Below, piece by piece: positions 1-7,550 of a DNA stretch of 64,000 nucleotides (within the stretch, counting starts at the first letter, position 1; each line of letters opens with the position of its first letter). The position numbers and the translations under genes are program-made. Under the pieces are notes generated by a model. That model was not told where the DNA came from, made no database searches, and saw only the letters and a program-made list of their open reading frames with translations. The stretch is taken from the NCBI GenBank assembly GCA_023388315.1, contig JAEWGM010000036.1:124001-188000 (forward strand). The letters are read 5' to 3'. This stretch comes from Bacteroidota bacterium. GTDB lineage: Bacteria; Bacteroidota; Bacteroidia; Bacteroidales; Dysgonomonadaceae.

Positions 1-33
1 AAGCGAGAGAATCAGGTTCTTCTGAAAATTCAT
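1..33 (-). CDS. Start of a gene running off the left edge; probable radical SAM enzyme of the rSAM/lipoprotein system
   Basis: Only eleven codons are visible. The minus strand has an ATG at 33..31 followed by an open frame reading MNFQKNLILSL to the window edge. It starts 12 bases after the stop of the small lipoprotein gene and would be the fourth gene of the same operon. In Bacteroidales the lipoprotein family seen at 828-1325 is typically encoded next to a radical SAM protein whose N-terminus is a short basic/hydrophobic stretch of this kind. That assignment is inference from neighbourhood; the cysteine motif would lie outside the window. Confidence 0.45.
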   Translation of the reverse strand, partial: MNFQKNLILSL

Positions 34-45
34 GCGGACAGGGTT

Positions 46-276
46 TTATTTTACATCTTCCGTGGGGCGCACGCCGTACATAGCGATGACGCGGTCCTCG
101 AATTTATCGCGAATAATGCGGAGCGTGTCCGACATTTTAAGCGAATCTAATTTAGTTTCGGATTGCTCCTGTTGCTTTTCAGGATAGTTTTTGCGGGCGC
201 AACTAATTAATCCTAAAACTCCGACCAACGCAGCGATAATTATTTTATCGTAAAAATGCAACAATCTTTTTTTCAT
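46..276 (-). CDS. Small putative lipoprotein (76 aa) of the rSAM/lipoprotein operon
   Basis: The N-terminus is basic (MKKRLLHFYDK) followed by a hydrophobic segment and a lipobox-like LISC, with Cys26 as predicted lipidation site. The remaining 50 residues are charged and hydrophilic. The signal region resembles that of the larger lipoprotein at 828-1325 (aromatic-x-K-I-I pattern, lipid Cys also at position 26). Both end in an MYGV motif, here MYGVRPTEDVK and there MYGVPSAEF. The gene lies 21 bases downstream of the barrel gene and just before the putative radical SAM start, so it could be a short substrate or a truncated paralogue. No function is established. Confidence 0.65.
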   Translation of the reverse strand: MKKRLLHFYDKIIIAALVGVLGLISCARKNYPEKQQEQSETKLDSLKMSDTLRIIRDKFEDRVIAMYGVRPTEDVK

Positions 277-297
277 GATGTTTGTAATATACGATTA

Positions 298-831
298 TTA
301 AAACAGTAATTCACATCCAAAAAATACAGCACCACCTGTTTGATAGACATCCCAAGCTTCTGAGGTGCGGAGAATTCCTGAGTAGCTAATTCGAACTCCT
401 ATGTTTTTAAAAGGCCTCAAGCTTATACCCACTCCAGGCGAGGCTACTCCAAGAAGTTTATATTTGGTGGATTCAGTATTGTTTTCTTGGTTACGTTGAC
501 TGAAGAAAATATTTTCTATTCCGGTTTTTAAGAAAACGAAAGGAGAAATCCATCCTTTAAAAATTCGATACTCTGCTTCGGCATAAACGGGAATAATACG
601 TGATGAACCAATAATTGTCTCATCGGATCCATAATTCATCATTGGAACATTGTAAGATGCGCCTCCACCCACAGAAAACTTTGGTGATAGCTTAAATCCA
701 TATGAAGCGTTTATAAATGAGAGAAAATAATCGGATTTTAAATCCATTCCAACCCTCAACTCATGCTTGTATTGTGAATGGCTATATAGGGAAAATGAAA
801 AAATTGCTAATAATATAACCGTTTTTTTCAT
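298..831 (-). CDS. Outer-membrane beta-barrel protein (177 aa), unknown function
   Basis: A signal peptide (MKKTVILLAIFSFSLYSHSQ) is followed by alternating hydrophobic/polar stretches and Gly-rich turns typical of small eight-stranded barrels, and the chain ends in an aromatic-rich strand (VFFGCELLF). The start overlaps the stop of the upstream lipoprotein gene by four bases (ATGA arrangement), implying translational coupling. Lying inside the rSAM/lipoprotein operon suggests that it helps place or expose the lipoproteins at the outer membrane, but this is inference. No catalytic motif is visible. Confidence 0.7.
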   Translation of the reverse strand: MKKTVILLAIFSFSLYSHSQYKHELRVGMDLKSDYFLSFINASYGFKLSPKFSVGGGASYNVPMMNYGSDETIIGSSRIIPVYAEAEYRIFKGWISPFVFLKTGIENIFFSQRNQENNTESTKYKLLGVASPGVGISLRPFKNIGVRISYSGILRTSEAWDVYQTGGAVFFGCELLF

Positions 832-1325
832 TGCTCTCTTTCTTTGAATTCAGCGCTTGGCACGCCATACATCGGCGTTGCGGCATCGTTTTTCAGCTTG
901 AAATTCGCGTCGTTCTTTTCAAAAGCGCCTTGATACCAACCGCTTCCTTTTTTTACTTGTCTTGTATCGCGCTGTTCAATTTCCAACGAATCGGGTTTGA
1001 AAATGCCGTTCTTTTCGCCATCCACATCTTCGGCATATATTTTTACCGGAAAACCGATAATCCCTCGCAAGTCAATGCTGTAATTCCCGTTCGCGTCAGT
1101 AAATGCAGTGTCTGCGAAGTAGTCGTATTTGGATTTCCCTATCACGCGAATATTGGAGATAGGCTTGTTGGTTTCAATATCGGTTACGGTTCCTTTGGCC
1201 TTGAAATCTGCGGAGGGAGTGCCATATTCTGCCGCGGGAATAATGTCGCAACCGGCTGTGAAGCCGATGATACTTAAAAACCACGCAATTATTTTGGTAT
1301 AAGTGGTTAAGACGATTTTCTTCAT
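828..1325 (-). CDS. Radical SAM-associated putative lipoprotein (165 aa)
   Basis: The lipoprotein signal ends in GFTAGC (lipid Cys26). It is followed by YGTPSADF and then a carboxypeptidase-regulatory-like Ig fold: KGTVTDIETNKPISNIRVI, TDANGNYSIDL, and an EDVDGEKNGIFKP segment. The C-terminus repeats the first motif as MYGVPSAEF. This architecture (lipobox, YGxPxAxF, CarboxypepD_reg fold, ED.DG..NG) is that of the Bacteroidetes radical SAM-associated putative lipoprotein family, recognised from memory. It is the first gene of a four-gene minus-strand operon, divergent from the TonB receptor at 1555. The role is unknown; a substrate or partner of the radical SAM enzyme is the natural guess. 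Confidence 0.75.
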   Translation of the reverse strand: MKKIVLTTYTKIIAWFLSIIGFTAGCDIIPAAEYGTPSADFKAKGTVTDIETNKPISNIRVIGKSKYDYFADTAFTDANGNYSIDLRGIIGFPVKIYAEDVDGEKNGIFKPDSLEIEQRDTRQVKKGSGWYQGAFEKNDANFKLKNDAATPMYGVPSAEFKEREQ

Positions 1326-1482
1326 ATAATTTTCAATTTTAAGTTTTGATAAAAAATGAAGCTGTATCTTGATAGATGCAAAATTCGGAAAAACGTTGCA
1401 TTAAATTTCTTAAAAAATGTAAAAGTGGCATTTTTTGCCCAAACAAACCAGAATAAACGCATAAAATCACTAAATATAGTGA

Positions 1483-1513
1483 TTGACGTGCCGTTTCTTA
1501 TTGCGTTACTTTG
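1483..1513 (+). promoter_or_regulatory. Promoter for the TonB receptor gene
   Basis: TTGACG at 1483-1488 and TTACTTTG at 1506-1513 are 17 bases apart, matching the Bacteroidetes -33/-7 pattern. The -7 element departs from TAnnTTTG by one base. The receptor ATG follows 42 bases later. Confidence 0.55.
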
Positions 1514-1554
1514 CACTTCAATTTCCAAGAATTCACTAATTTTACAACAATCAA

Positions 1555-3951
1555 ATGAAAAGACTACTCATTACATTTTTGATTTTCTGCAACTTTCTCC
1601 TTTCTTTTTGCTACGCGAATGAACCTGATAAAGATGGAACTCCACAAGACACGCTCAAGGTCTATTATTTGGATGAAGTGGTGGTAAGCAGCTCGGTAAA
1701 AGAAACAAACGCGCTAAAAAACCTGCCCACGGCGGTATCGGTTTTATCGCCAAAGCAATTGCAAGACGGACAAATTAAATCGCTTCCTAGTTTGAGCGCG
1801 CAAGTGCCCAACTTCTTTATACCATCGTACGGCTCCAAGGTGTCCACACCCATTTATATTCGAGGCATTGGCGCCCGTTTGGGTTCGCAAACCGTGAGTT
1901 TGTATGTGGACAATGTACCCAGTTTTAACCCTTCGGCTTTCGATTTTGAGTTTCAGGATATTCAGCGCGTGGAGGTGCTTCGCGGCGCGCAAGGTACGCT
2001 CTATGGCCGAAACGCCATTGGCGGCATTATCAATATTTATACGCTTTCACCACTATCGTTTCAAGGCACACGCCTAATGTTGAGCGGCGGAAATTACGGA
2101 CAGCTGGCAGCAAGTGTGTCAAATTACAGCAAATTAGCAGATAATGTAGGCTTGTCAGTGGCGGGATATTACAAAAAAGACGACGGTTTTTTCATTAACA
2201 GATACACCGGCAAAAAAGTGGATGCCGCTAAAAATGCCGGCGGCAGAATGAAGTTGGAGTGGGAAATTTCACCCACCTTTAAAGCGATGCTTTTCGGGAA
2301 TTACGATTATGTAGATCAAGGCGCGTTTCCGTATATGCACCAAGATTCTTCCATGGTAAATTTCAACGAGCCATCGTCATACAACCGCCATTTGGTGACC
2401 AACGGGTTATCGTTGCAATACATGGGCAACGGCTTCAGTGTCAACTCCACCACAGGATACCAATTTTTGAAAGACGATATGAAAATGGACCAGGATTACA
2501 CGCCGCTGTCCGTCTTTTCCATTCGTCAGGAGCAAACGCAACATTCGTTGAGCCAAGAGATTACCGTGAAATCCGAAACACAAAACAATTACCGATGGGT
2601 ATTGGGCGCTTTTGGTTTTTATGACCACCGCACCATCGATACCCCCGTTTCCATTAAAAAAGACGGTATTGCATCTATGCAAGCACACTTGGACGCGCTT
2701 GCAAACAACCCTAATATTCCCGTGCTTATTTCATACGCCAAAGACCAAATAGATTTACCGGGTGTGTATAAAAAACCATCGAGCGGAATGGCATTGTTTC
2801 ACCAATCCACCTTGCATAATTTATTTGGATTGAATGGATTATCGGCGACTGCTGGTATCCGTTTCGATTATGAGCATACCGAAATTGATTACTTCACCGA
2901 AAGCCGTGGTGCCGATGTGAACATCCGTTTTAAACAAGTGCGCCCGGGAATGCCGGCGGAATTGCCGCCAGTGAACGGCGATACCACAATGCAAGGCGCT
3001 TTCAGCAAAAATTATTGGGAGATCCTTCCCAAATTTGCGTTGAAATATCAACCGGTGGAAACCGCGTTTGTTTATCTGTCGGCATCTAAAGGTTATAAAA
3101 CCGGTGGCTATAACGAACAGGCTTTCTCCAAAATTCTCCAAAATTCATTGATGGAATCGCTAATGCGCAGTGCAATGGGTAGTATGCCTCCACGCCCCGG
3201 TGGCGGTGGTGCGCCTGCTCCCACACCTCCTTCAGCGCCGCAAGCACCATCGTTGGAAGAGCAGCTTTCTTATGCGCCCGAACGCAGTTGGACGTACGAA
3301 CTGGGCGGACGTTGTGAAATGTTCGGCAAAAGATTGGCTGCTACTTTCGCGCTTTTTTACACGCAAGTAGATAATATTCAGATTATTCAATTGCTCGAGC
3401 AAGGCACGGCAGGGCGTATCGTAACCAACGCGGGAAAATCGGCCAGCAAAGGCGCGGAGTTTAGTTTGCGTTACAACCCCACGGACAATTTTACCCTTTT
3501 TACCGAATATGGCTTTGCCGACGCGCGCTTCAAAAATTACCTCACCGAAAGGAGAGAAAACGGAAACACCGTGCCGGTAGATTATTCGGATAATTTTATT
3601 CCCTTCGCGCCACGTAACACGCTTAGCGTGGGTGCAACATACGTGTACAACCTGCCCTATGGCGCTTTTATAGATCGTATTATTGCCAACATGCAATACA
3701 CTGGCGTTGGAAAAATTTATTGGACCGAAGACAACAGCGCTTATCAACCGTTTTACGGAACCACCAACGCAAGCCTTACCGTGCAAAAAGGCGCCTTCGG
3801 CGTAGAGCTTTGGGCAAAGAATTTGTTCAACACACAGTACAATGCTTTCTATATTGAGGTTTCGGATATGGCTGGAAAGGTGAACCCCATTGTGCAGAAA
3901 GGCATTCCGCCGTTGTTTGGCGCCACGTTGCGGTATGCGATAAGTAGGTGA
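1555..3951 (+). CDS. TonB-dependent outer-membrane receptor (798 aa)
   Basis: A signal peptide (about residues 1-20, ending near CYANEP) precedes a TonB-box-like segment (LDEVVVSSS), a plug domain (about 45-160, with YIRGIGAR, VEVLRGAQGTLYGRNAIGG and INI) and a 22-stranded barrel to the C-terminus. There is no N-terminal carboxypeptidase-like domain, unlike SusC or the receptor at 9509. Residues of about 540-565 form an unusual Pro/Gly/Ala-rich stretch (PRPGGGGAPAPTPPS) in a predicted extracellular loop. The layout is that of siderophore/heme/cobalamin-type receptors; the ligand cannot be told from sequence. It is monocistronic, with its own promoter and a stem-loop terminator at 4040. Confidence 0.9.
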   Translation: MKRLLITFLIFCNFLLSFCYANEPDKDGTPQDTLKVYYLDEVVVSSSVKETNALKNLPTAVSVLSPKQLQDGQIKSLPSLSAQVPNFFIPSYGSKVSTPIYIRGIGARLGSQTVSLYVDNVPSFNPSAFDFEFQDIQRVEVLRGAQGTLYGRNAIGGIINIYTLSPLSFQGTRLMLSGGNYGQLAASVSNYSKLADNVGLSVAGYYKKDDGFFINRYTGKKVDAAKNAGGRMKLEWEISPTFKAMLFGNYDYVDQGAFPYMHQDSSMVNFNEPSSYNRHLVTNGLSLQYMGNGFSVNSTTGYQFLKDDMKMDQDYTPLSVFSIRQEQTQHSLSQEITVKSETQNNYRWVLGAFGFYDHRTIDTPVSIKKDGIASMQAHLDALANNPNIPVLISYAKDQIDLPGVYKKPSSGMALFHQSTLHNLFGLNGLSATAGIRFDYEHTEIDYFTESRGADVNIRFKQVRPGMPAELPPVNGDTTMQGAFSKNYWEILPKFALKYQPVETAFVYLSASKGYKTGGYNEQAFSKILQNSLMESLMRSAMGSMPPRPGGGGAPAPTPPSAPQAPSLEEQLSYAPERSWTYELGGRCEMFGKRLAATFALFYTQVDNIQIIQLLEQGTAGRIVTNAGKSASKGAEFSLRYNPTDNFTLFTEYGFADARFKNYLTERRENGNTVPVDYSDNFIPFAPRNTLSVGATYVYNLPYGAFIDRIIANMQYTGVGKIYWTEDNSAYQPFYGTTNASLTVQKGAFGVELWAKNLFNTQYNAFYIEVSDMAGKVNPIVQKGIPPLFGATLRYAISR

Positions 3952-3956
3952 TATTC

Positions 3957-3998
3957 AATAGCTCTTTGTTAGTTATTCTGTTGTTATTCAATAGTGTT
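3957..3998. repeat. Degenerate GTTATTC/GAATAAC tract
   Basis: Imperfect copies of GTTATTCnnT lie head to tail (TTAGTTATTCTG, TTGTTATTCAAT). The complementary form recurs at 7399-7446 and 18806-18950, always between genes, so this is a dispersed intergenic repeat family. Confidence 0.5.
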
Positions 3999-4039
3999 TA
4001 AGGGCATATAGCAACACAATTTTCTGAAATTATAGTGGA

Positions 4040-4076
4040 AAGACTTATGGGAAAATAATTCCTGTAAGTCTTTTTT
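4040..4076 (+). terminator. Rho-independent terminator after the TonB receptor
   Basis: AAGACTTATGGGA pairs with TCCTGTAAGTCTT (11 of 13 positions) across a 7-base loop and runs into six T residues. Confidence 0.75.
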
Positions 4077-4082
4077 ACAACA

Positions 4083-4114
4083 TTTGGCTGGGTGGATTCT
4101 TTGGTTTATCTTTG
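4083..4114 (+). promoter_or_regulatory. Promoter of the first toxin-antitoxin pair
   Basis: TTTG at 4083-4086 and a perfect TAnnTTTG box (TATCTTTG) at 4107-4114 are separated by 20 bases. The antitoxin ATG follows 19 bases later. Confidence 0.65.
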
Positions 4115-4133
4115 AAATAAAAAAGATAAGAAT

Positions 4134-4406
4134 ATGATCGTTGTCAGTATAGAAGAATTTAAAGACAATCAATCTACCTATTTGGATAGGATTGATAGTG
4201 GAGATGAAATTCTCTTGCAAAGGGATGAAAATAAAACCTATAAAATTACACCCGTCACGGATTTAGACGCGGTTATGGGGGAAGAATATATTCTTTTGCC
4301 TGATGACGAGTTGAAGAAAGCCATTACATTTGATGAGTTGTTAATTGGAGTAAAAGAAGATTTAGCGGAAATTTACAGAAAAGGGAAAAATGCGCGTATT
4401 GGTTAG
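4134..4406 (+). CDS. Antitoxin of a type II toxin-antitoxin pair (90 aa)
   Basis: This small acidic protein opens with MIVVSIEEFKDNQSTYLDRI, the beta-strand/helix pattern of Phd/YefM-type N-terminal DNA-binding domains, and has an acidic, probably extended C-terminus that would wrap the toxin. The last 17 bases overlap the toxin gene, the usual order and coupling for such modules. A strong upstream TATCTTTG box marks an independent transcription unit. The Phd/YefM family is inferred from length, order and fold pattern, not from a distinctive motif. Confidence 0.65.
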   Translation: MIVVSIEEFKDNQSTYLDRIDSGDEILLQRDENKTYKITPVTDLDAVMGEEYILLPDDELKKAITFDELLIGVKEDLAEIYRKGKNARIG

Positions 4407-4719
4407 TCCCGAAGTCCGTTCTTACCTTTATGAACTTTCTCTAATATTGTATGAGAAAGATTATTTCGGATTTCTTGAATCTGCCGAAAAATACGTGGAA
4501 GAATTATTCGCCGACATTAAATCATCTTTGCCATATAAACTAAAACGGCCGGCACCGCCATATTTTGAACGTTATGGTGATAAACTTCTGTATGCTACAT
4601 TTACGAAAAATAAAACCACACAATGGTATGTTTTTTTTAATGTTTACCGAAAGAAGAACGAAACCATTTATTTAGTTCGTTTCATTAGCAATAACCATGT
4701 GATGTCAAAATACTTGTGA
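4390..4719 (+). CDS. RelE/ParE-superfamily toxin (109 aa)
   Basis: The size, position behind a small acidic antitoxin and C-terminal strand pattern (YATFTKNKTTQWYVFFNVYRKKNETIYLVRFISNNH) fit a RelE/ParE-fold toxin, in which the final strands carry basic and His residues. Members act either as ribosome-dependent mRNA nucleases or as gyrase inhibitors; the sequence does not decide between these. The ATG at 4390 lies inside the antitoxin gene, so translation is coupled. The next gene is convergent. Confidence 0.65.
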   Translation: MRVLVSPEVRSYLYELSLILYEKDYFGFLESAEKYVEELFADIKSSLPYKLKRPAPPYFERYGDKLLYATFTKNKTTQWYVFFNVYRKKNETIYLVRFISNNHVMSKYL

Positions 4720-4761
4720 TTTTAGAAACTAGAGACCGTAGTTTTGCAATCGACAGGCCAT

Positions 4762-6177
4762 TCAGATGACAATCTTTCCCATAAGCATCAACACCCCAAG
4801 CACTGCTCCACTTGCAATCAACACCAGCATAAAAGCCCATTCCCAGCGTTTGGGTTTTTGATTTTGTTCGCGTTTGCTTTTTAAGAAAACAAACGCGCCA
4901 AGCGCATAAAAAACAATGGACAGAAACAGGTAATTTATTCCCACAGCGTAAATTACATAAGCGGCGTAAAGCGTGCCCAGAATGGAGATGAGCTTGTTTG
5001 TTATCTTTTCCCGATGACTTCCAAACGAAATTTTAACTGCATACAACGATGACAACAAATACGGAATCAACACCATAGTGGTACCGATGGTTATCACCGC
5101 CAAATATGTTTCGTTGAACGCGGGCGAAAGAATGGAAACCAAAAAAATCTGTGTAAACAATTGCGTAATCAACAGTGCGTTCACGGGCGTGGCTTTTTTG
5201 TTGATTTTTGCCAAAGCCTTGGGCATTACGCCTTCGCGCGCTGCGGCGTACATGGTTTCCACCGATAAAATAATCCACGACAAACTGGCACCCAACACCG
5301 AAATCATAATCCCCACCTGCACAATCAGCGAGCCGGCGCTGCCGATAAGCGTCCTGCTCAACACCAGCGAAAGCGGCGTGTCGGAAGCGGCAAGTTCCGC
5401 CGCGGGAATGCTTGCCATCGAAATAAACGTAACCAGCATATAAATGCCCAAAACCGAAAGCACCGAAATGATAATGGCGCGCCGCACCGTTTGTTGGCTT
5501 TTTGCCCTTCCGGAGAGTATCGCCGCCGCCTCAATGCCCACAAAACACCACAAAACCACTGCCATGGCATCTTTCACTTGCAGTAGCGGCGTGGTGGGTT
5601 GTCCGTTGGCCGCGAGCGTGTTTTGCCAATCGGGTACGTTGAAAATATCGGGGTTAATTAACGAAAACCCCAACAAAATGACCAACACGATGGGCACCAA
5701 TTTGGCCACCGTAACCACAAAATTAAGGATGGCGCCTTCGCGAATTCCCGAGAGCAAAATAAAATAATAAACCCAAAGAATAGCTGAACCGAGGATAAAG
5801 CAAGTGAGCGGCGACAGTGCGTGTTCGCCCAATAAATCGTTGAGGGTTTTAAAGAAAAGCACCAAATAACTGATGTTGCCCAACCAGCCCAGCGACCAAT
5901 AGCCCCACGCGGAGTTGAAGCCCATATAATCGCCGAAACCTTCGCGCGCGTAAGCGTAAATGCCGCTTTTGAGCTCCGGTTTTTTGGCCGAAAGATAAAT
6001 AAAAACCAATCCCAGCGTCAGCGCTCCCAATCCGCCTGCGGCCCACGTAATAATCGTTCCCATTGGGTTGGCTACACCAATAAGGTCTTTGGGAGAATTA
6101 AAAATCCCCGACCCAATCATGGAGCCGAGCGATACAAAAACCAATAACCAAAGCCCGAGTTGTTTTTGTGCTTTCAT
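4762..6177 (-). CDS. APC-family amino-acid permease/antiporter (471 aa)
   Basis: About twelve hydrophobic segments are present. The first carries the APC substrate-backbone motif as GSMIGSGIFNSPKDL (the conserved G-x-G-I-F of helix 1). ELKSGIYAYAREGFGDYMGF and YWSLGWLGNISY match the basic amino-acid/polyamine antiporter branch (ArcD/AdiC-like). An exchanger such as arginine/ornithine is plausible; the substrate is inferred. I place the start at the ATG at 6177 (MKAQKQLGLW), because the longer frame from 6234 adds a basic extension that overlaps the promoter. Transcription starts divergently from the DUF4494 gene. Confidence 0.85.
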   Translation of the reverse strand: MKAQKQLGLWLLVFVSLGSMIGSGIFNSPKDLIGVANPMGTIITWAAGGLGALTLGLVFIYLSAKKPELKSGIYAYAREGFGDYMGFNSAWGYWSLGWLGNISYLVLFFKTLNDLLGEHALSPLTCFILGSAILWVYYFILLSGIREGAILNFVVTVAKLVPIVLVILLGFSLINPDIFNVPDWQNTLAANGQPTTPLLQVKDAMAVVLWCFVGIEAAAILSGRAKSQQTVRRAIIISVLSVLGIYMLVTFISMASIPAAELAASDTPLSLVLSRTLIGSAGSLIVQVGIMISVLGASLSWIILSVETMYAAAREGVMPKALAKINKKATPVNALLITQLFTQIFLVSILSPAFNETYLAVITIGTTMVLIPYLLSSLYAVKISFGSHREKITNKLISILGTLYAAYVIYAVGINYLFLSIVFYALGAFVFLKSKREQNQKPKRWEWAFMLVLIASGAVLGVLMLMGKIVI

Positions 6178-6200
6178 CTTTCGCCTGAAAAGTTTGAACA

Positions 6201-6208
6201 CAAATGTA
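6201..6208 (-). promoter_or_regulatory. Promoter of the amino-acid antiporter gene
   Basis: The minus strand reads TACATTTG, a perfect TAnnTTTG box, 23 bases upstream of the chosen ATG. This supports the shorter start. Confidence 0.6.
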
Positions 6209-6226
6209 GGAAAAATAAAATGCAGT

Positions 6227-6257
6227 TTGACCACATCGGTTATTTTTCTTAATTTCG
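6227..6257 (+). promoter_or_regulatory. Promoter of the DUF4494-yggS unit
   Basis: TTGACC at 6227-6232 and TAATTTCG at 6250-6257 are 17 bases apart. The -7 element has one mismatch to TAnnTTTG. The ATG follows 27 bases later. Confidence 0.5.
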
Positions 6258-6284
6258 CACTTCAATTTTTAAAACACAATATTT

Positions 6285-6743
6285 ATGTACAATTGGTTTG
6301 AATGCAAGGTTAGATACGATAAAACCCTGGATACGGGAATGATAAAAACGGTTACCGAGCCCTATTTGGTGGACGCGCTTTCGTTTACCGAAGCCGAAGC
6401 GCGCATCATTAAAGAAATGACGCCTTTTATCTCGGGAGAATTCACCGTTTCCGACATAAAAAGAGTGAAGTTTTCCGATAGCTTTTTCAACGAGTCGGGG
6501 GACAGATATTACAAAGCCAAACTCTATTTCATCACGTTGGATGAGAAAAGCGGCTCCGAGAAAAAAACGGCCGTGAATATGCTGGTTCAGGCATCGGAAT
6601 TGAAGGAGGCGGTGGAAATGGTGGAAACCGAAATGGCAAAAACGATGGTCGATTACAGCATCGCCGCGGTAACGGAAACAGCCATTATGGATGTTTTCCC
6701 ATACGAGAGTCAAGAAAACAAACCGGAGGTGGAGGGACAATGA
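6285..6743 (+). CDS. DUF4494 family protein (152 aa)
   Basis: Recognised from its opening MYNWFECKVRYDKTLDTG and the VTEPYLVDALSFTEAEARI segment, which are characteristic of a small cytoplasmic Bacteroidetes family of unknown function (DUF4494). There is no signal peptide, membrane segment or catalytic motif. The stop overlaps the ATG of yggS by four bases (ATGA), so the two proteins are probably made together; the pairing is suggestive but does not reveal a role. Confidence 0.8.
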   Translation: MYNWFECKVRYDKTLDTGMIKTVTEPYLVDALSFTEAEARIIKEMTPFISGEFTVSDIKRVKFSDSFFNESGDRYYKAKLYFITLDEKSGSEKKTAVNMLVQASELKEAVEMVETEMAKTMVDYSIAAVTETAIMDVFPYESQENKPEVEGQ

Positions 6744-7402
6744 GCGTAAAATCCCATATCGACGCGTTGCGCCAATCGGTGCCCGAACACGTGAAAATTG
6801 TGGCGGTTTCCAAATTTCATCCCACCGATGAGATTTTGGAAGCATACCACAACGGGCAAACAGTGTTTGGCGAAAGCCGTGTGCAAGAAATCACGGAAAA
6901 ACAGCCCGCACTTCCCGCCGATATTGAGTGGCACTTTGTGGGCAGTTTGCAACGCAATAAAGTGAAATTTATCGCGCCGTTTATTTCGCTCATTCATAGC
7001 TTAGACAGCGAACGGCTGATGCGCACCATTGAAAAGCAAGCGGCGGCAAACAACCGGAAAATCGCTTGTTTGCTTCAACTTCATGTGGCCGACGAAGAAA
7101 CCAAATCGGGGTTTTCGCCCGACGAGTGCCGTCAGTTTCTTGCCGAAGGCACATGGCGCGAATGCCCCCACATTCAACTGGCGGGGGTTATGGGAATGGC
7201 AACTTATACCGACAATTTAGAGCAGGTGAGGAAAGAGTTCGGGTTGATAAAATCGTTGTTCGACGAGTTTAAACAACAATATTTTGCCGACGACGAAAAT
7301 TTCAAAGAAATCTCTATGGGCATGTCTGGCGATTACGCTATCGCCGTGGAAGAAGGCGCTACCATCATCCGGGTGGGAACATTGATTTTCGGCGAGAGAT
7401 AA
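6740..7402 (+). CDS. yggS: YggS-family PLP homeostasis protein (220 aa)
   Basis: This is a single-domain alanine-racemase-like TIM barrel. The PLP lysine is in VAVSKFHP (about residue 25). Further family motifs are FGESRVQE, WHFVGSLQRNK and, near the C-terminus, SMGMSGDYAIAVEEGATIIRVG, which builds the phosphate-binding site. The family controls free pyridoxal phosphate and has no known catalytic turnover. Length is normal. It is coupled by four bases to the DUF4494 gene. Confidence 0.92.
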   Translation: MSVKSHIDALRQSVPEHVKIVAVSKFHPTDEILEAYHNGQTVFGESRVQEITEKQPALPADIEWHFVGSLQRNKVKFIAPFISLIHSLDSERLMRTIEKQAAANNRKIACLLQLHVADEETKSGFSPDECRQFLAEGTWRECPHIQLAGVMGMATYTDNLEQVRKEFGLIKSLFDEFKQQYFADDENFKEISMGMSGDYAIAVEEGATIIRVGTLIFGER

Positions 7403-7446
7403 ACTCGCAACAAAATAACAACCGAGTAACTATCCAATAATAATTG
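7399..7446. repeat. Degenerate AATAAC/GAGTAAC tract
   Basis: Imperfect copies of AATAACAACC, GAGTAACTATCC and AATAATTGAACAAC lie behind the yggS stop. This is the same family as the tracts at 3957 and 18806. Confidence 0.45.
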
Positions 7447-7507
7447 AACAACTATCAGTTTCCCAAATAATTTCCCTTAATACATTACTTTTATCAATTA
7501 AAATCCT

Positions 7508-7515
7508 TATTTTTG
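7508..7515 (+). promoter_or_regulatory. Promoter of the DHODH-like/oxyR unit
   Basis: A perfect TAnnTTTG box (TATTTTTG) lies 35 bases upstream of the ATG; no clear -33 TTG is present. Confidence 0.55.
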
Positions 7516-7550
7516 TCGTACGTGTAAAAACAGAAAAACTTCATAAACAC

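Noticed and set aside
831..1277. Open frame of 148 codons on the plus strand, antisense to the lipoprotein gene
   Set aside because: It is a frame shadow: the minus-strand protein has a lipobox and a recognisable fold, and this frame has low-complexity Cys/Phe-rich sequence without any motif.
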